This document shows, one piece after another, positions 33,766 to 42,200 of a stretch of 64,000 nt of DNA. This DNA is from Thiobacillus sp. 63-78. GTDB lineage: Bacteria; Pseudomonadota; Gammaproteobacteria; Burkholderiales; Thiobacillaceae. How positions within the stretch are numbered: the stretch's first letter is position 1; each line of letters begins with the position of its first letter. The translations under genes were made by a program, and so were the position numbers. The notes under the pieces were generated by a model, which searched no databases, was not told the DNA's origin, and saw nothing but the letters and a program-made list of their open reading frames with translations. The stretch lies in the NCBI GenBank assembly GCA_001899765.1, contig MKWM01000015.1, forward strand, positions 1 to 64,000. The letters are read 5' to 3'.

Positions 33766-34173
33766 ATGAGCGGCCACGACATCTCCAGGCTTGGTCGGGC
33801 CGAACTGCGCCAATTCGGCCTGACCACCGGCGCCATCGTTGCATGCCTGTTCGGCCTGATCCTGCCCTGGCTGCTCGGCCGCCCCGTGCCTGTCTGGCCC
33901 TGGGTGCTGTTCGCCGTCCTGGGACTTGCCGCGCTGGCCGCGCCTGGCATCCTGCGCCCGGTCTACCGTGGCTGGATGAAATTCGGCGCTGTATTGGGCG
34001 CCGTCAACACACGCGTCATTCTGGGCGTGTTTTTCTTCCTGATCCTGTTTCCGGTGGGGCTCATGCGCAGGCTGTTCGGATCCGACCCGATGCGACGCAG
34101 GTTCGAAGACGGTGCGACCTACCGCATTCCAAGCGTGAAACACTCCCCCAAACATCTGGAGAGACCTTTCTGA
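33766..34173 (+). CDS. SxtJ family membrane protein
   Basis: A 135-residue protein with three to four helices (ATGs at 33736 and 33766; the latter follows the upstream stop by 2 bases). Segments: FGLTTGAIVACLFGLILPWL, WPWVLFAVLGLAALAAPGIL, VYRGWMKFGAVLGAVNTRVI and LGVFFFLILFPVGLMRRLFG. This matches the SxtJ family, named from saxitoxin clusters, which is often next to NodU-type carbamoyltransferases. Its function is not established. Confidence 0.85.
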   Translation: MSGHDISRLGRAELRQFGLTTGAIVACLFGLILPWLLGRPVPVWPWVLFAVLGLAALAAPGILRPVYRGWMKFGAVLGAVNTRVILGVFFFLILFPVGLMRRLFGSDPMRRRFEDGATYRIPSVKHSPKHLERPF

Positions 34174-34325
34174 TGCTCGATATCCTTAACGACCTGTGGG
34201 CGTTCATGAAGGAACGCAAGAAATTCTGGCTGGCTCCGATCATCGTCGTCCTGCTGTTGCTGGGCGGGCTTGTTGTGCTGAGTCAGGGTTCCGCCATTGC
34301 GCCGTTCATTTACACCTTGTTCTGA
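34173..34325 (+). CDS. DUF5989 small membrane protein (50 residues)
   Basis: A very short gene: MLDILNDLWAFMKERKKFWL, then one membrane helix (APIIVVLLLLGGLVVLSQGS) and an AIAPFIYTLF end. The start codon overlaps the sxtJ-type stop by one base, showing tight coupling. Proteins of this kind accompany NodU-type carbamoyltransferases and SxtJ in many genomes. The function is unknown. Confidence 0.85.
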   Translation: MLDILNDLWAFMKERKKFWLAPIIVVLLLLGGLVVLSQGSAIAPFIYTLF

Positions 34326-34374
34326 TTCGCCCAGGGAGACGGATGGCCGTCGTCCCCATGAATCAAACCGGACC

Positions 34375-35550
34375 ATGTCGAACACGCACAGAAGTAAATC
34401 CAGGACCGTTGTTTTCAGTCTGGTTCCGCTGATCTTCATACTGGTCATTCTGGAGATTGCCGGTCGGATTCTCTATCCGTTCGATCCGGATGGGCGGGCC
34501 ATGGTCATGGCTCGACGCGATCCCCGACTCAATCTTTCGTATTTCTCACAGGGGACGGATGCAAAAGCCATTCTCTTTGACATGTATCGCATGGACAAGC
34601 GATATCTTCCTTTTCTCGGCTATCTGGGCGCACCGAACAGCAGGTTGCCGACGATCAGCACCAATGCACTGGGCTTTCGGGACAGGGCAATCGCGCCGCG
34701 TCAGCCAAAGGAATTCCGGGTGCTGCTGCTGGGTGGTTCAACCGCCTGGGGCCTTGGCGCGTCATCGAACGACCATACCATCAGTGCAAACCTGGAACGT
34801 ACCCTGAACCAGCGTGGCGATGGCATTCGTTACCGCGTGATGAACGCGGCGTACCTGGGGTACATCGCACGTCAGGAAATGACTGTATTGACAGGATTCA
34901 TGGAAGATTTCGACCCGGACCTCGTCGTCAGCCTGACCGGCTACAACGACTTGACCACGATGATTCATGGAACGGGAGAAATTTTCGACCGGCCGGAGAC
35001 ACGCGAACTTGGTGAAGCGGTGACCCGGGTATTGCGACCGATGAACACGACCACGGCGTTGCGCAAGGTGGCCGGCAGCCTTGGGATCTGGCGTCTTGTG
35101 GTCTATTTCCGGGAAGTACGGCAGGTGTCCGCTCCCAAGGCTGGTGAATACGCGTTCGATCAGGCGAGCTCGGACAAGTGGGTGCCGCGAGTGGCCGAAA
35201 TGTACAAAATCATGGCCCGCTTCTCCGGGGATCACGGTCGACGCTATGTAATCGCGCTGCAGCCGGATATCGAAACCACGCGCAAACGAATGGGTGCCGA
35301 GGAAGCGAAACTTCGTTCGGCGGCGCGCACCGGAAGCACCGGGTTCGCTGCAGCCTATGCGTCCTATCGACGCAATCTGGCAGCAGCTCTGGGTGCGACG
35401 GACGACGCGCAGTTCATCGACCTGGGCGGCGCCTTCGATGCCGTGAGCGAGCCGGTCTTCATAGACGGCTGCCACCTTACGGATCGCGGCTACGCGCATC
35501 TTGCCGAGGTGCTCGCGGACAGGATCTCCTGGCCCGCTGGGGGCTCCTGA
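34375..35550 (+). CDS. Membrane-anchored SGNH/GDSL hydrolase-like protein
   Basis: A 391-residue protein with one N-terminal membrane helix (VVFSLVPLIFILVILEIAGR) and an exported SGNH domain. Block I is LLLGGSTAWGLGASS (Ser nucleophile), the Asn block is SLTGYNDLTTMI, and the catalytic Asp/His pair is DGCHLTDRGYAH near the C-terminus. Such proteins add or remove acyl groups on glycans. It is the fourth gene of the carbamoyltransferase operon, 49 bases after the DUF5989 gene. Confidence 0.85.
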   Translation: MSNTHRSKSRTVVFSLVPLIFILVILEIAGRILYPFDPDGRAMVMARRDPRLNLSYFSQGTDAKAILFDMYRMDKRYLPFLGYLGAPNSRLPTISTNALGFRDRAIAPRQPKEFRVLLLGGSTAWGLGASSNDHTISANLERTLNQRGDGIRYRVMNAAYLGYIARQEMTVLTGFMEDFDPDLVVSLTGYNDLTTMIHGTGEIFDRPETRELGEAVTRVLRPMNTTTALRKVAGSLGIWRLVVYFREVRQVSAPKAGEYAFDQASSDKWVPRVAEMYKIMARFSGDHGRRYVIALQPDIETTRKRMGAEEAKLRSAARTGSTGFAAAYASYRRNLAAALGATDDAQFIDLGGAFDAVSEPVFIDGCHLTDRGYAHLAEVLADRISWPAGGS

Positions 35551-35732
35551 ATCCGTTCGGCAGGGGCCGCAGCCAGTGCTTGCCAGCGGGCCAGCACTTG
35601 CATCGCCGTGGCGGAGGCGGCCACGGCGCCGATGCGGCCTTCGCATGCCAGGGAATACGGGTCGTATCCCAGCATTTCGCATACCGATACCTTGTCGTAA
35701 AGGAGCAGGGCGGATGACCCCGAACGCCTGAA
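35490..35732 (-). pseudogene. Remnant of hypE (hydrogenase maturation)
   Basis: On the minus strand, a frame of about 80 codons without an upstream start reads LLLYDKVSVCEMLGYDPYSLACEGRIGAVAASAT... and resembles the C-terminal part of HypE (typically CELLGLDPLYxANEGKLVAVV). The usual HypE ending, with its carbamoylated Cys tail, is replaced by unrelated residues. It overlaps the end of the SGNH gene on the opposite strand. No other hydrogenase genes are nearby. The assignment is based on one motif block. Confidence 0.48.
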
Positions 35733-36125
35733 TCAGGCCTGGCCGAGGACGCCTCGAACAAGATGTTCCGCAGGCTGGATATTGGACGTCAGTTCAGGCG
35801 ACAGCGCGTGCCGCCGAATGATCTCGGATGCCGAAACGAACATCACGACCGTCGTGCCGGGTCGGGATTCGCACACCAGGACTTTCAATGGAAGATCGAG
35901 GCCGACTTCCGGATTGGCAAGCATCAGCGGCGTGCCCGATTTGGGATTGCCGAAGATCACCAGCGTCGTGGGAGGCATCGACAGGCCAGCCGCCCGGGCC
36001 TCGGCCTGCTGGTCAATTGTCGCGAAGACCCGGATGTTTTTTTCGGCGAACGCATCGAGCAGTCGTTGCACGGTCCCGCTGAACGAGTATGGACTTTCAA
36101 GTTTGACGATGCCGGGTGATGTCAT
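35733..36125 (-). CDS. DUF302 family protein
   Basis: A 130-residue DUF302 domain: GTVQRLLDAFAEKNIRVFAT, IDQQAEARAAGLSMPPTTLV, and FGNPKSGTPLMLANPEVGLD, followed by PLKVLVCESRPGTTVVMF. The family is a small alpha/beta fold of unsettled function, often found in sulfur and metal-metabolising bacteria. It overlaps the upstream beta-barrel gene by ATGA. Confidence 0.92.
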   Translation of the reverse strand: MTSPGIVKLESPYSFSGTVQRLLDAFAEKNIRVFATIDQQAEARAAGLSMPPTTLVIFGNPKSGTPLMLANPEVGLDLPLKVLVCESRPGTTVVMFVSASEIIRRHALSPELTSNIQPAEHLVRGVLGQA

Positions 36126-36733
36126 GGGTTTTGACGCACAAGGTGGTTGGTATCGGTGTGGTGGAGGAGTCCGCGGCCCTTGATCTCAAGCTGCGTGTCC
36201 TGCTCGTAATCGAGACTGCCGTCGCCGCCCAGCCTGAGCTTGAGGAGGTAGCGCACGACCTTGAAGTTCTCGACCAGGTAGGGGTTCTGGCAAATGCCGT
36301 AGACCTCCGGCCCCGCTTCCGCCACCAGCTCAAAACTCGTCGCATCAGGTTCTGCCATCCCGCCGGCGTTGATGACGATGCCGCGCGGGACGGCAAACGA
36401 ATTCAGTACCATTTTGCTGGCGGGATCCCAAATCCAGTAACCTCTTTGCCCATGGAATGCTTCCCCGGCGATCTTGCCCGCCGTGGACGGGCTTCCCCGC
36501 CAGGCACTCGTATCGCAGACCAGCTGCCGGAGTTTCTGGTCATGGTTCGTGACTGCGGGGTTGACCGGCTCGAACACCCAGCGTTCGTGATACTGTTTTT
36601 CGGTATCGGTCTTCATCCGGTCGGGAAAACCGGGGGAGATGTCGGTGCCGCGACTTCCTTCCCAGACCCCTATCAGACCGGCCAGAGGCCCAAAACCCGT
36701 CATGCTTTCAACATTTTCCTGCTGGCTACTCAT
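36122..36733 (-). CDS. Heme-binding beta-barrel (FABP/nitrobindin-like) protein
   Basis: A 203-residue protein from the ATG at 36733 (AAGGAA upstream). It has the DUF1794/FABP-like barrel opening GPLAGLIGVWEGSRGTD, then QYHERWVFEPVNPAVTNHDQ, GQRGYWIWDPASKMVLNSFA and a late LGGDGSLDYEQDTQLEIKG. Nitrobindins of this fold bind heme and scavenge or isomerise peroxynitrite, which would suit a denitrifier, but the ligand here is unproven. Coupled to the DUF302 gene. Confidence 0.8.
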   Translation of the reverse strand: MSSQQENVESMTGFGPLAGLIGVWEGSRGTDISPGFPDRMKTDTEKQYHERWVFEPVNPAVTNHDQKLRQLVCDTSAWRGSPSTAGKIAGEAFHGQRGYWIWDPASKMVLNSFAVPRGIVINAGGMAEPDATSFELVAEAGPEVYGICQNPYLVENFKVVRYLLKLRLGGDGSLDYEQDTQLEIKGRGLLHHTDTNHLVRQNP

Positions 36734-36838
36734 GGCTGTTCCTTCTCGTGACGAGGTGACGTTTTGACAAGATGTCCTGATCACCTGTCTGATTGACTAT
36801 AGCAAGTCTTCACGGGCGGGAAGCGGCCCCGGCTGCCC

Positions 36839-38173
36839 TCACCGCATCTGGAACAGTTCCTGATGGAAGCGCTGCGGCGGCAGGCCATGGGCGAGAAAAT
36901 CCTCGCGCAGCGCCTGACCGAACCCCGGCGGGCCGCAGAACCAGATGCTGGCCGACTGCCATTCCGGTACGGCGGTCCGGATACGTTCGCCATTCAGTCG
37001 CCCATCCTTTGAACCGACCAGCAGGTGCAGGCGCACGCCCGCGGCGTCGGCATCTGCGCTGAGGCGGTCGATGGCGGCCTGCTCGAAGTCGGCGGTCGGA
37101 TGAAACAGATCGATCGTCCTGACGTCCGGCGTGGCGGCGCGCTGTTTCATGCGGGCGATGAACGGCGTGATGCCGATGCCCGCCCCCACCCAGATCTGAT
37201 GCGGCTGCGCATCCTCGAAGTCGAAACAGCCGTAAGGGCCTTCCACCGTCACCGGCATGCCGGGCTTCAGATGTTCGCGCAAGCGGGCGGTGTGGTCGCC
37301 CAGCGCCTTGGTGATGAAGACGATCCGGCGGTCGGCGGGGTTCCAGGCGGAGGCGATGGTATAGGGATGCGCGCTTTCGCCGCGCTCCGCGGTGACGAAG
37401 GCGAACTGCCCGGCGGCATGGCCGCGCCAGCCGTCCTCCAGCACCACGGCCGTTTCGAGCACGCGCAGCGCGGGGAAGTCGGTCAGCGCCACGACGCTGC
37501 CCTGGACCTTGCGGCCGGCTCCGATCCGGCCCGTCAGGGTCAGCAGCGCGGCCACGCTGCCGCCCAGCAGCAAGGCCGCCAGCAGCCAGCCGAGCGGCTG
37601 CGACCAGTACTCCACCTTGATGAGCACGGCAGAATGATAGGCCAGGGCAAGATAGGCGAGCGCGATCCATTGGTGGGTCTTGACGAACCAGTGGTAGGGA
37701 AAGCGCTTGACCAGGGCCAGCACGATCAGCACGGCGCTGGCGTAGAACGCCCATTCGCCGACGGATTCGGCAAACCCCCGCTGGCTGCGCAGCCAGCTTT
37801 CCAGGGTGCCGAGCGTTTCCTCCGCGCCCGGCGTTCTCGCGGGTTTTTCCAGCCAGCCCCAACCGACCATCCATTTGGTGCCTTGCCCCCACCACCAGTG
37901 AACAGTGGCGACCGCCAGCGCCGCGATGCCCAGCCACTTGTGCAGGCGGTACATCTTGTCCAGCCCGTCCAGATGCGGTTCCAGCCATTTCGGGCGCAAC
38001 GCCAGCAGCATGGCCGTGCTCATCAGGCCGATGCCGATCGTCCCGCTGTACTGCATGAACACGGTGCGAAATGAAAAATAGGTGAACGGCTCGGGGGCCA
38101 GCGTATCGGCGGCCAGCCATAACACGGTCAGCAGCAGCGGTACCGCCAGAAGGGAAAGCTTGATGCGTTTCAT
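36839..38173 (-). CDS. Ferric-reductase-like membrane flavoprotein
   Basis: A 444-residue protein. The N-terminal half has about six helices with heme-ligand histidines (YRLHKWLGIAALAVATVHWW; HQWIALAYLALAYHSAVL). The C-terminal half is a ferredoxin-NADP reductase module: FAD site HPYTIASAWN, then GPYGCFDFEDA, GAGIGITPFIARM and the NAD-binding IWFCGPPGFGQALRE. It would move electrons from NAD(P)H through FAD and heme b across the membrane. The ATG at 38173 was chosen because MKRIKLSLLAVPLLL gives a proper first helix. Confidence 0.88.
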   Translation of the reverse strand: MKRIKLSLLAVPLLLTVLWLAADTLAPEPFTYFSFRTVFMQYSGTIGIGLMSTAMLLALRPKWLEPHLDGLDKMYRLHKWLGIAALAVATVHWWWGQGTKWMVGWGWLEKPARTPGAEETLGTLESWLRSQRGFAESVGEWAFYASAVLIVLALVKRFPYHWFVKTHQWIALAYLALAYHSAVLIKVEYWSQPLGWLLAALLLGGSVAALLTLTGRIGAGRKVQGSVVALTDFPALRVLETAVVLEDGWRGHAAGQFAFVTAERGESAHPYTIASAWNPADRRIVFITKALGDHTARLREHLKPGMPVTVEGPYGCFDFEDAQPHQIWVGAGIGITPFIARMKQRAATPDVRTIDLFHPTADFEQAAIDRLSADADAAGVRLHLLVGSKDGRLNGERIRTAVPEWQSASIWFCGPPGFGQALREDFLAHGLPPQRFHQELFQMR

Positions 38174-38306
38174 GGATGCGTTCCAATGCGATTTCGTATG
38201 AGGCCCAAGGTTGTGGCTGGCCGACGCACGCAGGGAGCGGAGGCGATGCAGCGCATCAGGGTGGGCCGCGGGTTCGACCCGGCCGGGCCGGATGTCGGGT
38301 CCGGGC

Positions 38307-38651
38307 TCACTCCTGCCTGACGATGTCGACCGAGATTTCCACCGCGGGAATGGTCCCTCTGTTCTCAAGCCAGTGGGTCGTGTTCCTGTCCTCCGGCCAG
38401 CCCGCTCCGGGTCCATAGTCCGTCGCGACGCCATTTCGATGGTCAGTGATCGTTCCTTGCAGGATATAGACGGTGCCCGGTCGGTCTTGATGGGTGTGAA
38501 TCGGGCCGAAGACGCCCCCAGGGTCGAGGGTCACTCTGCGCATGCGAAGCTGGCGCCCTGTCATGCCCTCGATCTCGGGGCCAAGGTCAACCGCTGCGAG
38601 TAACTCCACCGTCACGCCTTGCGTCTCGGGCGCAAGCTGCTCGTCGCTCAT
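38307..38651 (-). CDS. Cupin domain protein
   Basis: A 114-residue single cupin: DPGGVFGPIHTHQDRPGTVY holds the first metal-binding motif (G..H.H), and WPEDRNTTHWLENRGTIPAV holds the second histidine. Function cannot be set from sequence; small cupins range from dioxygenases to isomerases and sensors. Confidence 0.86.
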   Translation of the reverse strand: MSDEQLAPETQGVTVELLAAVDLGPEIEGMTGRQLRMRRVTLDPGGVFGPIHTHQDRPGTVYILQGTITDHRNGVATDYGPGAGWPEDRNTTHWLENRGTIPAVEISVDIVRQE

Positions 38652-38758
38652 CGTGTTCTCCTCTCCGCACTTCCCGGGTCCAACGCCCCGGCACGGCCGG
38701 AGCTGCCGGCGCGAAGCCAGGACAGGACCAGCCGGCTGGCATCATATCTGATTTGCAC

Positions 38759-39334
38759 TCACGCGCCTGGCGGTAGCACCGTGAGCACGCGCGCCACGAA
38801 CAAGTGGAGTTCCTTCAGGTAATTGCGCAGGAACTCCTCGGTCGACGCATCCGTCACTTCCCCGTTTTCCGTGATCAGGCCTGGCTTGAACTGGATATAG
38901 GCCTCGAGCGTGTTCATCAGCGGCGAGTTGCAGAAGCACAGCACGCTGCGCAAGTGCTGCTGGGCCACGGCCGTGCCGATTGCGCCTGGCGAGGTGCCGA
39001 TCACCGCCGAGGGCTTGCGCGAAAACGAATTGGTCCCCCACGGCCGACTGGCCCAATCGATGGCATTTTTCAATGCGCCCGGAATCGAGCGGTTGTATTC
39101 GGGAGTGACGAACAGGATTGCGTCGACATTGGCGATCGCCTGCTTGAAAGCCTTTGCAACGGGCGGAAAATCCGCATCGTAGTCGTAACTGTAGAGGGGA
39201 AGCTCGCGAATCGGAATTTCCACCAGATCCAGCCCGGCATCGGGCGCCAGCCTCGAGAGTGCCCGGGCCAATAGGCGATTGATCGAGCCTTTGGCCAGGC
39301 TGCCGACCAGATAGCCAACTTTATATGTCTTCAT
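38759..39334 (-). CDS. NADPH-dependent FMN reductase family protein
   Basis: A 191-residue flavodoxin-like protein from the ATG at 39334. It has the FMN phosphate loop GSLAKGSINRLLARAL, DAILFVTPEYNRSIPGALKN (the family's PEYN motif) and DWASRPWGTNSFSRKPSAVI. Likely an NAD(P)H:quinone, chromate or azo reductase; the physiological substrate is unknown. Confidence 0.92.
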   Translation of the reverse strand: MKTYKVGYLVGSLAKGSINRLLARALSRLAPDAGLDLVEIPIRELPLYSYDYDADFPPVAKAFKQAIANVDAILFVTPEYNRSIPGALKNAIDWASRPWGTNSFSRKPSAVIGTSPGAIGTAVAQQHLRSVLCFCNSPLMNTLEAYIQFKPGLITENGEVTDASTEEFLRNYLKELHLFVARVLTVLPPGA

Positions 39335-39579
39335 GATTCCATCTCCATCTTGTGCAGGGTGCACATCAATTTTTGGGCGGCTCGACGTGGGAGGGGCGGG
39401 GCCGCCGGAACGGCGACGCCGCGTCGGGAACCTGCCGGCCGCATAGGCAGGCGGCCCCTCTCGATCGAAAGGTTAGACAATGTCGATCCCACAGACAAGG
39501 ACAGGCACCCGGATCGCGCGCTTGAGCGGTCTTCGGGCCTGACGCGCCGCTTGCGACACGCGCCTCCCGGCACGCAATG

Positions 39580-39900
39580 TCAGGCCGGCGTCGCAAGCTT
39601 GAGTCCGACGATCCCGGCAATAATCAGCGCAACGCTGATGAGCCGGGCGGTATTCGCAGGCTCTCCGAGCAGCACGATGCCCAGCACCACGGTCCCGACG
39701 GCACCGACCCCCACCCAGACGGCGTATGCGGTGCCCACGGGGAGCGACTTCATGGCGATGCCCAGCAACCCGAGACTGATGGCCATCGACAAGAGCGTGC
39801 CGACGGTAGGCCACAATCGGGTGAACCCCTCGGTGTATTTCAATCCGATTGCCCAGCCGACCTCAAACAGTCCCGCGACGGCAAGAATGAACCAGGCCAT
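39580..39900 (-). CDS. sugE: SMR-family guanidinium exporter SugE/Gdx
   Basis: A 106-residue, four-helix small multidrug resistance protein. The membrane Glu of helix 1 is in [17 protein letters not shown], and the Gdx-type signature [20 protein letters not shown] separates it from EmrE. Gdx subtypes export guanidinium in exchange for protons. The assignment is strongly supported by the guanidine-II riboswitch immediately upstream of its ATG. Confidence 0.93.
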   Translation of the reverse strand: MAWFILAVAGLFEVGWAIGLKYTEGFTRLWPTVGTLLSMAISLGLLGIAMKSLPVGTAYAVWVGVGAVGTVVLGIVLLGEPANTARLISVALIIAGIVGLKLATPA

Positions 39901-39919
39901 GTTGATCTTTCCAGAATGC

Positions 39920-39967
39920 CGGGGTCGTCCCCGAAATATGCTGGAGAAGCGAGGTCGTCCCCGCTTC
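39920..39967 (-). ncRNA. Guanidine-II (mini-ykkC) riboswitch
   Basis: In the minus-strand RNA two hairpins precede sugE. The first, GAAGCGGGG-ACGA-CCTCGCTTC (39967-39946), is a 9-bp stem with one G-U pair. The second, CGGGG-ACGA-CCCCG (39933-39920), is a 5-bp stem. Both have the ACGR tetraloop diagnostic of the guanidine-II class, separated by 12 nt. The element starts 2 bases after the stop codon of the upstream ATPase-like gene and ends 19 bases before the sugE ATG. Ligand binding should expose the ribosome site. Confidence 0.93.
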
Positions 39968-39969
39968 CC

Positions 39970-40716
39970 TTAAACCGCTTGCCCGTCGCCCTCCGGCTTC
40001 ATGAACGAGCCGCCTGTTCCGGACAGGCTTCCCGCTTCGCCGTTCACCTTTTCGGGTACGAGATCCATGTAACGGAACCCGTCACGGGAAACGGCTTCGC
40101 CCGTCTGCACAGCGATCCCGGACGCGAACATCGGCCCCGCGAAGCAGAAGGTATGAAACTCACCGCGTTCGCCACACGGGTCGACTCCATCGGGCAACCC
40201 GGCCAATAGCGCCGCATTATACGGGCGCCCCACAAAGTCTTCCGGGAGCTGCCTGGGGTCAACGCAGGTCAATATTGCGCGCAGGCCTGCGTCCAGCATT
40301 TGACGGGCGAGGGCGGGCGTGTCGGCCGGCGAGCCCCACAGCGGAAACAGCGGCTCGATCCCCGTCCCGGACAGCATGCGGATCCGGTACTCGCGCACGT
40401 CTTCCAGGAACAGGTCGCCGAAGGCAATATGCGTAATCCCTTCCTCCCGTGCGCGCCCGAGCACCGCACTCATCCGTTCGCCGTACTCAAGGTTGGAGCA
40501 GGGGAACGGCAGGAGAACCGGCCAGAGAGGCAGTCCCGCCGCTGCGGCCTGGAGTTCCACGAGGCGATGGCGGACGGCGTGCATCGCCACGCGGTCGGCC
40601 ACTTCGTTGAATGTGGTGAGCAGGCCCACGACTTCCAGGCCCGGTTGTTTGCGAAGGACATGCAGCGCCCAGGCGCTGTCCTTGCCCGAACTCCACGAAA
40701 GCAGGATCCGATGCAT
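39970..40716 (-). CDS. Dph6-related ATP-pyrophosphatase (adenine nucleotide alpha hydrolase)
   Basis: A 248-residue protein with the PP-loop LLSWSSGKDSAWALHVLRK and VVGLLTTFNEVADRVAMHAV, typical of the diphthine-ammonia-ligase-like (MJ0570/DUF71) family. GDLFLEDVREYRIRMLSGTG and a late GERGEFHTFCFAGPMF motif follow. Bacteria lack diphthamide, so it likely amidates or hydrolyses another substrate with ATP. The ATG at 40716 precedes the PP-loop directly. The sugE riboswitch begins right after its stop. Confidence 0.88.
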   Translation of the reverse strand: MHRILLSWSSGKDSAWALHVLRKQPGLEVVGLLTTFNEVADRVAMHAVRHRLVELQAAAAGLPLWPVLLPFPCSNLEYGERMSAVLGRAREEGITHIAFGDLFLEDVREYRIRMLSGTGIEPLFPLWGSPADTPALARQMLDAGLRAILTCVDPRQLPEDFVGRPYNAALLAGLPDGVDPCGERGEFHTFCFAGPMFASGIAVQTGEAVSRDGFRYMDLVPEKVNGEAGSLSGTGGSFMKPEGDGQAV

Positions 40717-40780
40717 GCGGTATGTTCTCCATCTTCTCCCGACGGGAGCCAAGGCCTGTGAATACTATTTTCATGTCTGC

Positions 40781-41032
40781 TCAGCTGCCCCGGCCCATGA
40801 AGTACAGGGCAAGCAGGGGCGCCAGATTGAACAGCAGGATTCCAATCTTGTAGACAGCCATGCCGCCGTAGTGAATGGCGTCAAAGGAGTCGTCGGACAG
40901 CCGGAACCAGCGCGTGTGAAGGCCACGCATCCATTGGCGCGCCAGGACGAATGCAAGGAACCAGATCAGCAGGATCACATAGTTGACGACCAGCGAGCCA
41001 AGCAGGAATCGGCAGAGGAAATCCGGGTTCAC
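40781..41032 (-). CDS. DUF6868-like small membrane protein
   Basis: An 83-residue protein from a GTG at 41032, chosen because AAGGAG lies 7 bases upstream; the frame continues to 41143. Two helices (GSLVVNYVILLIWFLAFVLA; AVYKIGILLFNLAPLLALYF) flank the conserved HTRWFRLSDDSFDAIHYGGM segment. Function unknown. Confidence 0.75.
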   Translation of the reverse strand: MNPDFLCRFLLGSLVVNYVILLIWFLAFVLARQWMRGLHTRWFRLSDDSFDAIHYGGMAVYKIGILLFNLAPLLALYFMGRGS

Positions 41033-41175
41033 GATGTGCTCCTTTTGAATGCGTCGGCCACGGGCAGGCGCCAGATCAGGACAGGTAACGAAGCGGCCAG
41101 GCAGAAACGAACCGCCATGGACCGCCAGCGCCATAGAGGACAAGCATCCCCGTGGCGTCGGCCGGTAATGAACGG

Positions 41176-41748
41176 TCAGCCGTCAACTGGCGCATGGGGC
41201 GTTTGAAGAATGCGTTGATAGAACGCCAGATCGAGCCAGCGGCCAAACTTGAAGCCCGCCTGCCTGATCGTTCCGGCGTGGCTGAATCCAAGCTTTTGAT
41301 GGAGGGCGACGCTGGCGCTATTTGTTTCATCGATGCCGCCAATCATGACGTGGTACTGCTGCGCGACGGCCTGTTCGATGAGTTGCCGCATGAGCGCCTG
41401 CGCCAGGCCCTTGCCGCGATGGTCTCGATGGATGTAGACCGAATGTTCAACGGAATATTTGTATGCGGGCCATGCGCGAAAAGTGCCATAGCTTGCAAAT
41501 CCGAGAAGTTCGCCGGAGCGTGAAATGGCGCCAATGACGGGAAAGCTGGAGGCCTGCCTGGCTGAGAACCACCCCGACATGCTTTCAAGGCTGCGCGGTC
41601 TGTAATCGTATAGCGCGGTGGAGTGGGCGATGACCTCGTTGAGTATGGCAAGGATCGCCTCTGCGTGTGCCTTTTCGGTACAGTTCACGAATTCCACGGG
41701 TTCTCTCAGGCTGGCGGACAACTTGTTGTGGCGGCGAGGCGCCTTCAA
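41176..41748 (-). CDS. GNAT N-acetyltransferase, phosphinothricin type
   Basis: A 190-residue GNAT enzyme. ILNEVIAHSTALYDYRPRSL and MSGWFSARQASSFPVIGAIS are typical of the phosphinothricin/methionine-sulfone acetyltransferase branch. The acetyl-CoA loop is in YIHRDHRGKGLAQALMRQLI, with KLGFSHAGTIRQAGFKFGRW near the end. It likely acetylates a small amine such as methionine sulfoximine or a related amino acid. Confidence 0.9.
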   Translation of the reverse strand: MKAPRRHNKLSASLREPVEFVNCTEKAHAEAILAILNEVIAHSTALYDYRPRSLESMSGWFSARQASSFPVIGAISRSGELLGFASYGTFRAWPAYKYSVEHSVYIHRDHRGKGLAQALMRQLIEQAVAQQYHVMIGGIDETNSASVALHQKLGFSHAGTIRQAGFKFGRWLDLAFYQRILQTPHAPVDG

Positions 41749-41751
41749 GGA

Positions 41752-42150
41752 CTACTGCGTCCCCGCCCGCTCGTTTCCCGGATCGAGTTCGACGCAATCG
41801 GATTCGCAGGCGCCCGGCGCATCGGGTTGACAGGACGGTGCCGGGCGATGCAATACCGCGCGCACCGGCGTGATTCGCAGCAACTCGCCCACGATGGTGG
41901 CCTGTCCGTCGATGATCAACGAGTAGTCCGATTCCGATTGCGGTGGCCAGACCAAACCCACCGCGGGCCGCTCCAGGGCGTTTTCGCGGGTGCGGCGGCC
42001 GATGCCCTTCACAACCAGTTCGCGGCCCTGGAGCACCGCGGATACCGCAACCGCATGGGGCGCACTGTTGGCGTTCGTCGTCATCAGGTAAGCGAACCGA
42101 TAGCGCGCGATGACGCTTGCCAGGTTCGACGATTCAACCGGAATGCTCAT
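41752..42150 (-). CDS. PNPOx-like (split-barrel flavin/heme-binding) protein
   Basis: A 132-residue protein with the pyridoxamine-phosphate-oxidase-like barrel: IARYRFAYLMTTNANSAPHA, AVLQGRELVVKGIGRRTREN and SDYSLIIDGQATIVGE. Such small proteins bind flavin, F420 or heme. The C-terminal 30 residues are Cys/Pro/Glu-rich and atypical. It starts 3 bases upstream of the GNAT gene on the same strand. Confidence 0.78.
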   Translation of the reverse strand: MSIPVESSNLASVIARYRFAYLMTTNANSAPHAVAVSAVLQGRELVVKGIGRRTRENALERPAVGLVWPPQSESDYSLIIDGQATIVGELLRITPVRAVLHRPAPSCQPDAPGACESDCVELDPGNERAGTQ

Positions 42151-42200
42151 GACTCCCTCTCATGTCGACTGCTTCAGTGCAAACCATGCCGCACCAGCTC

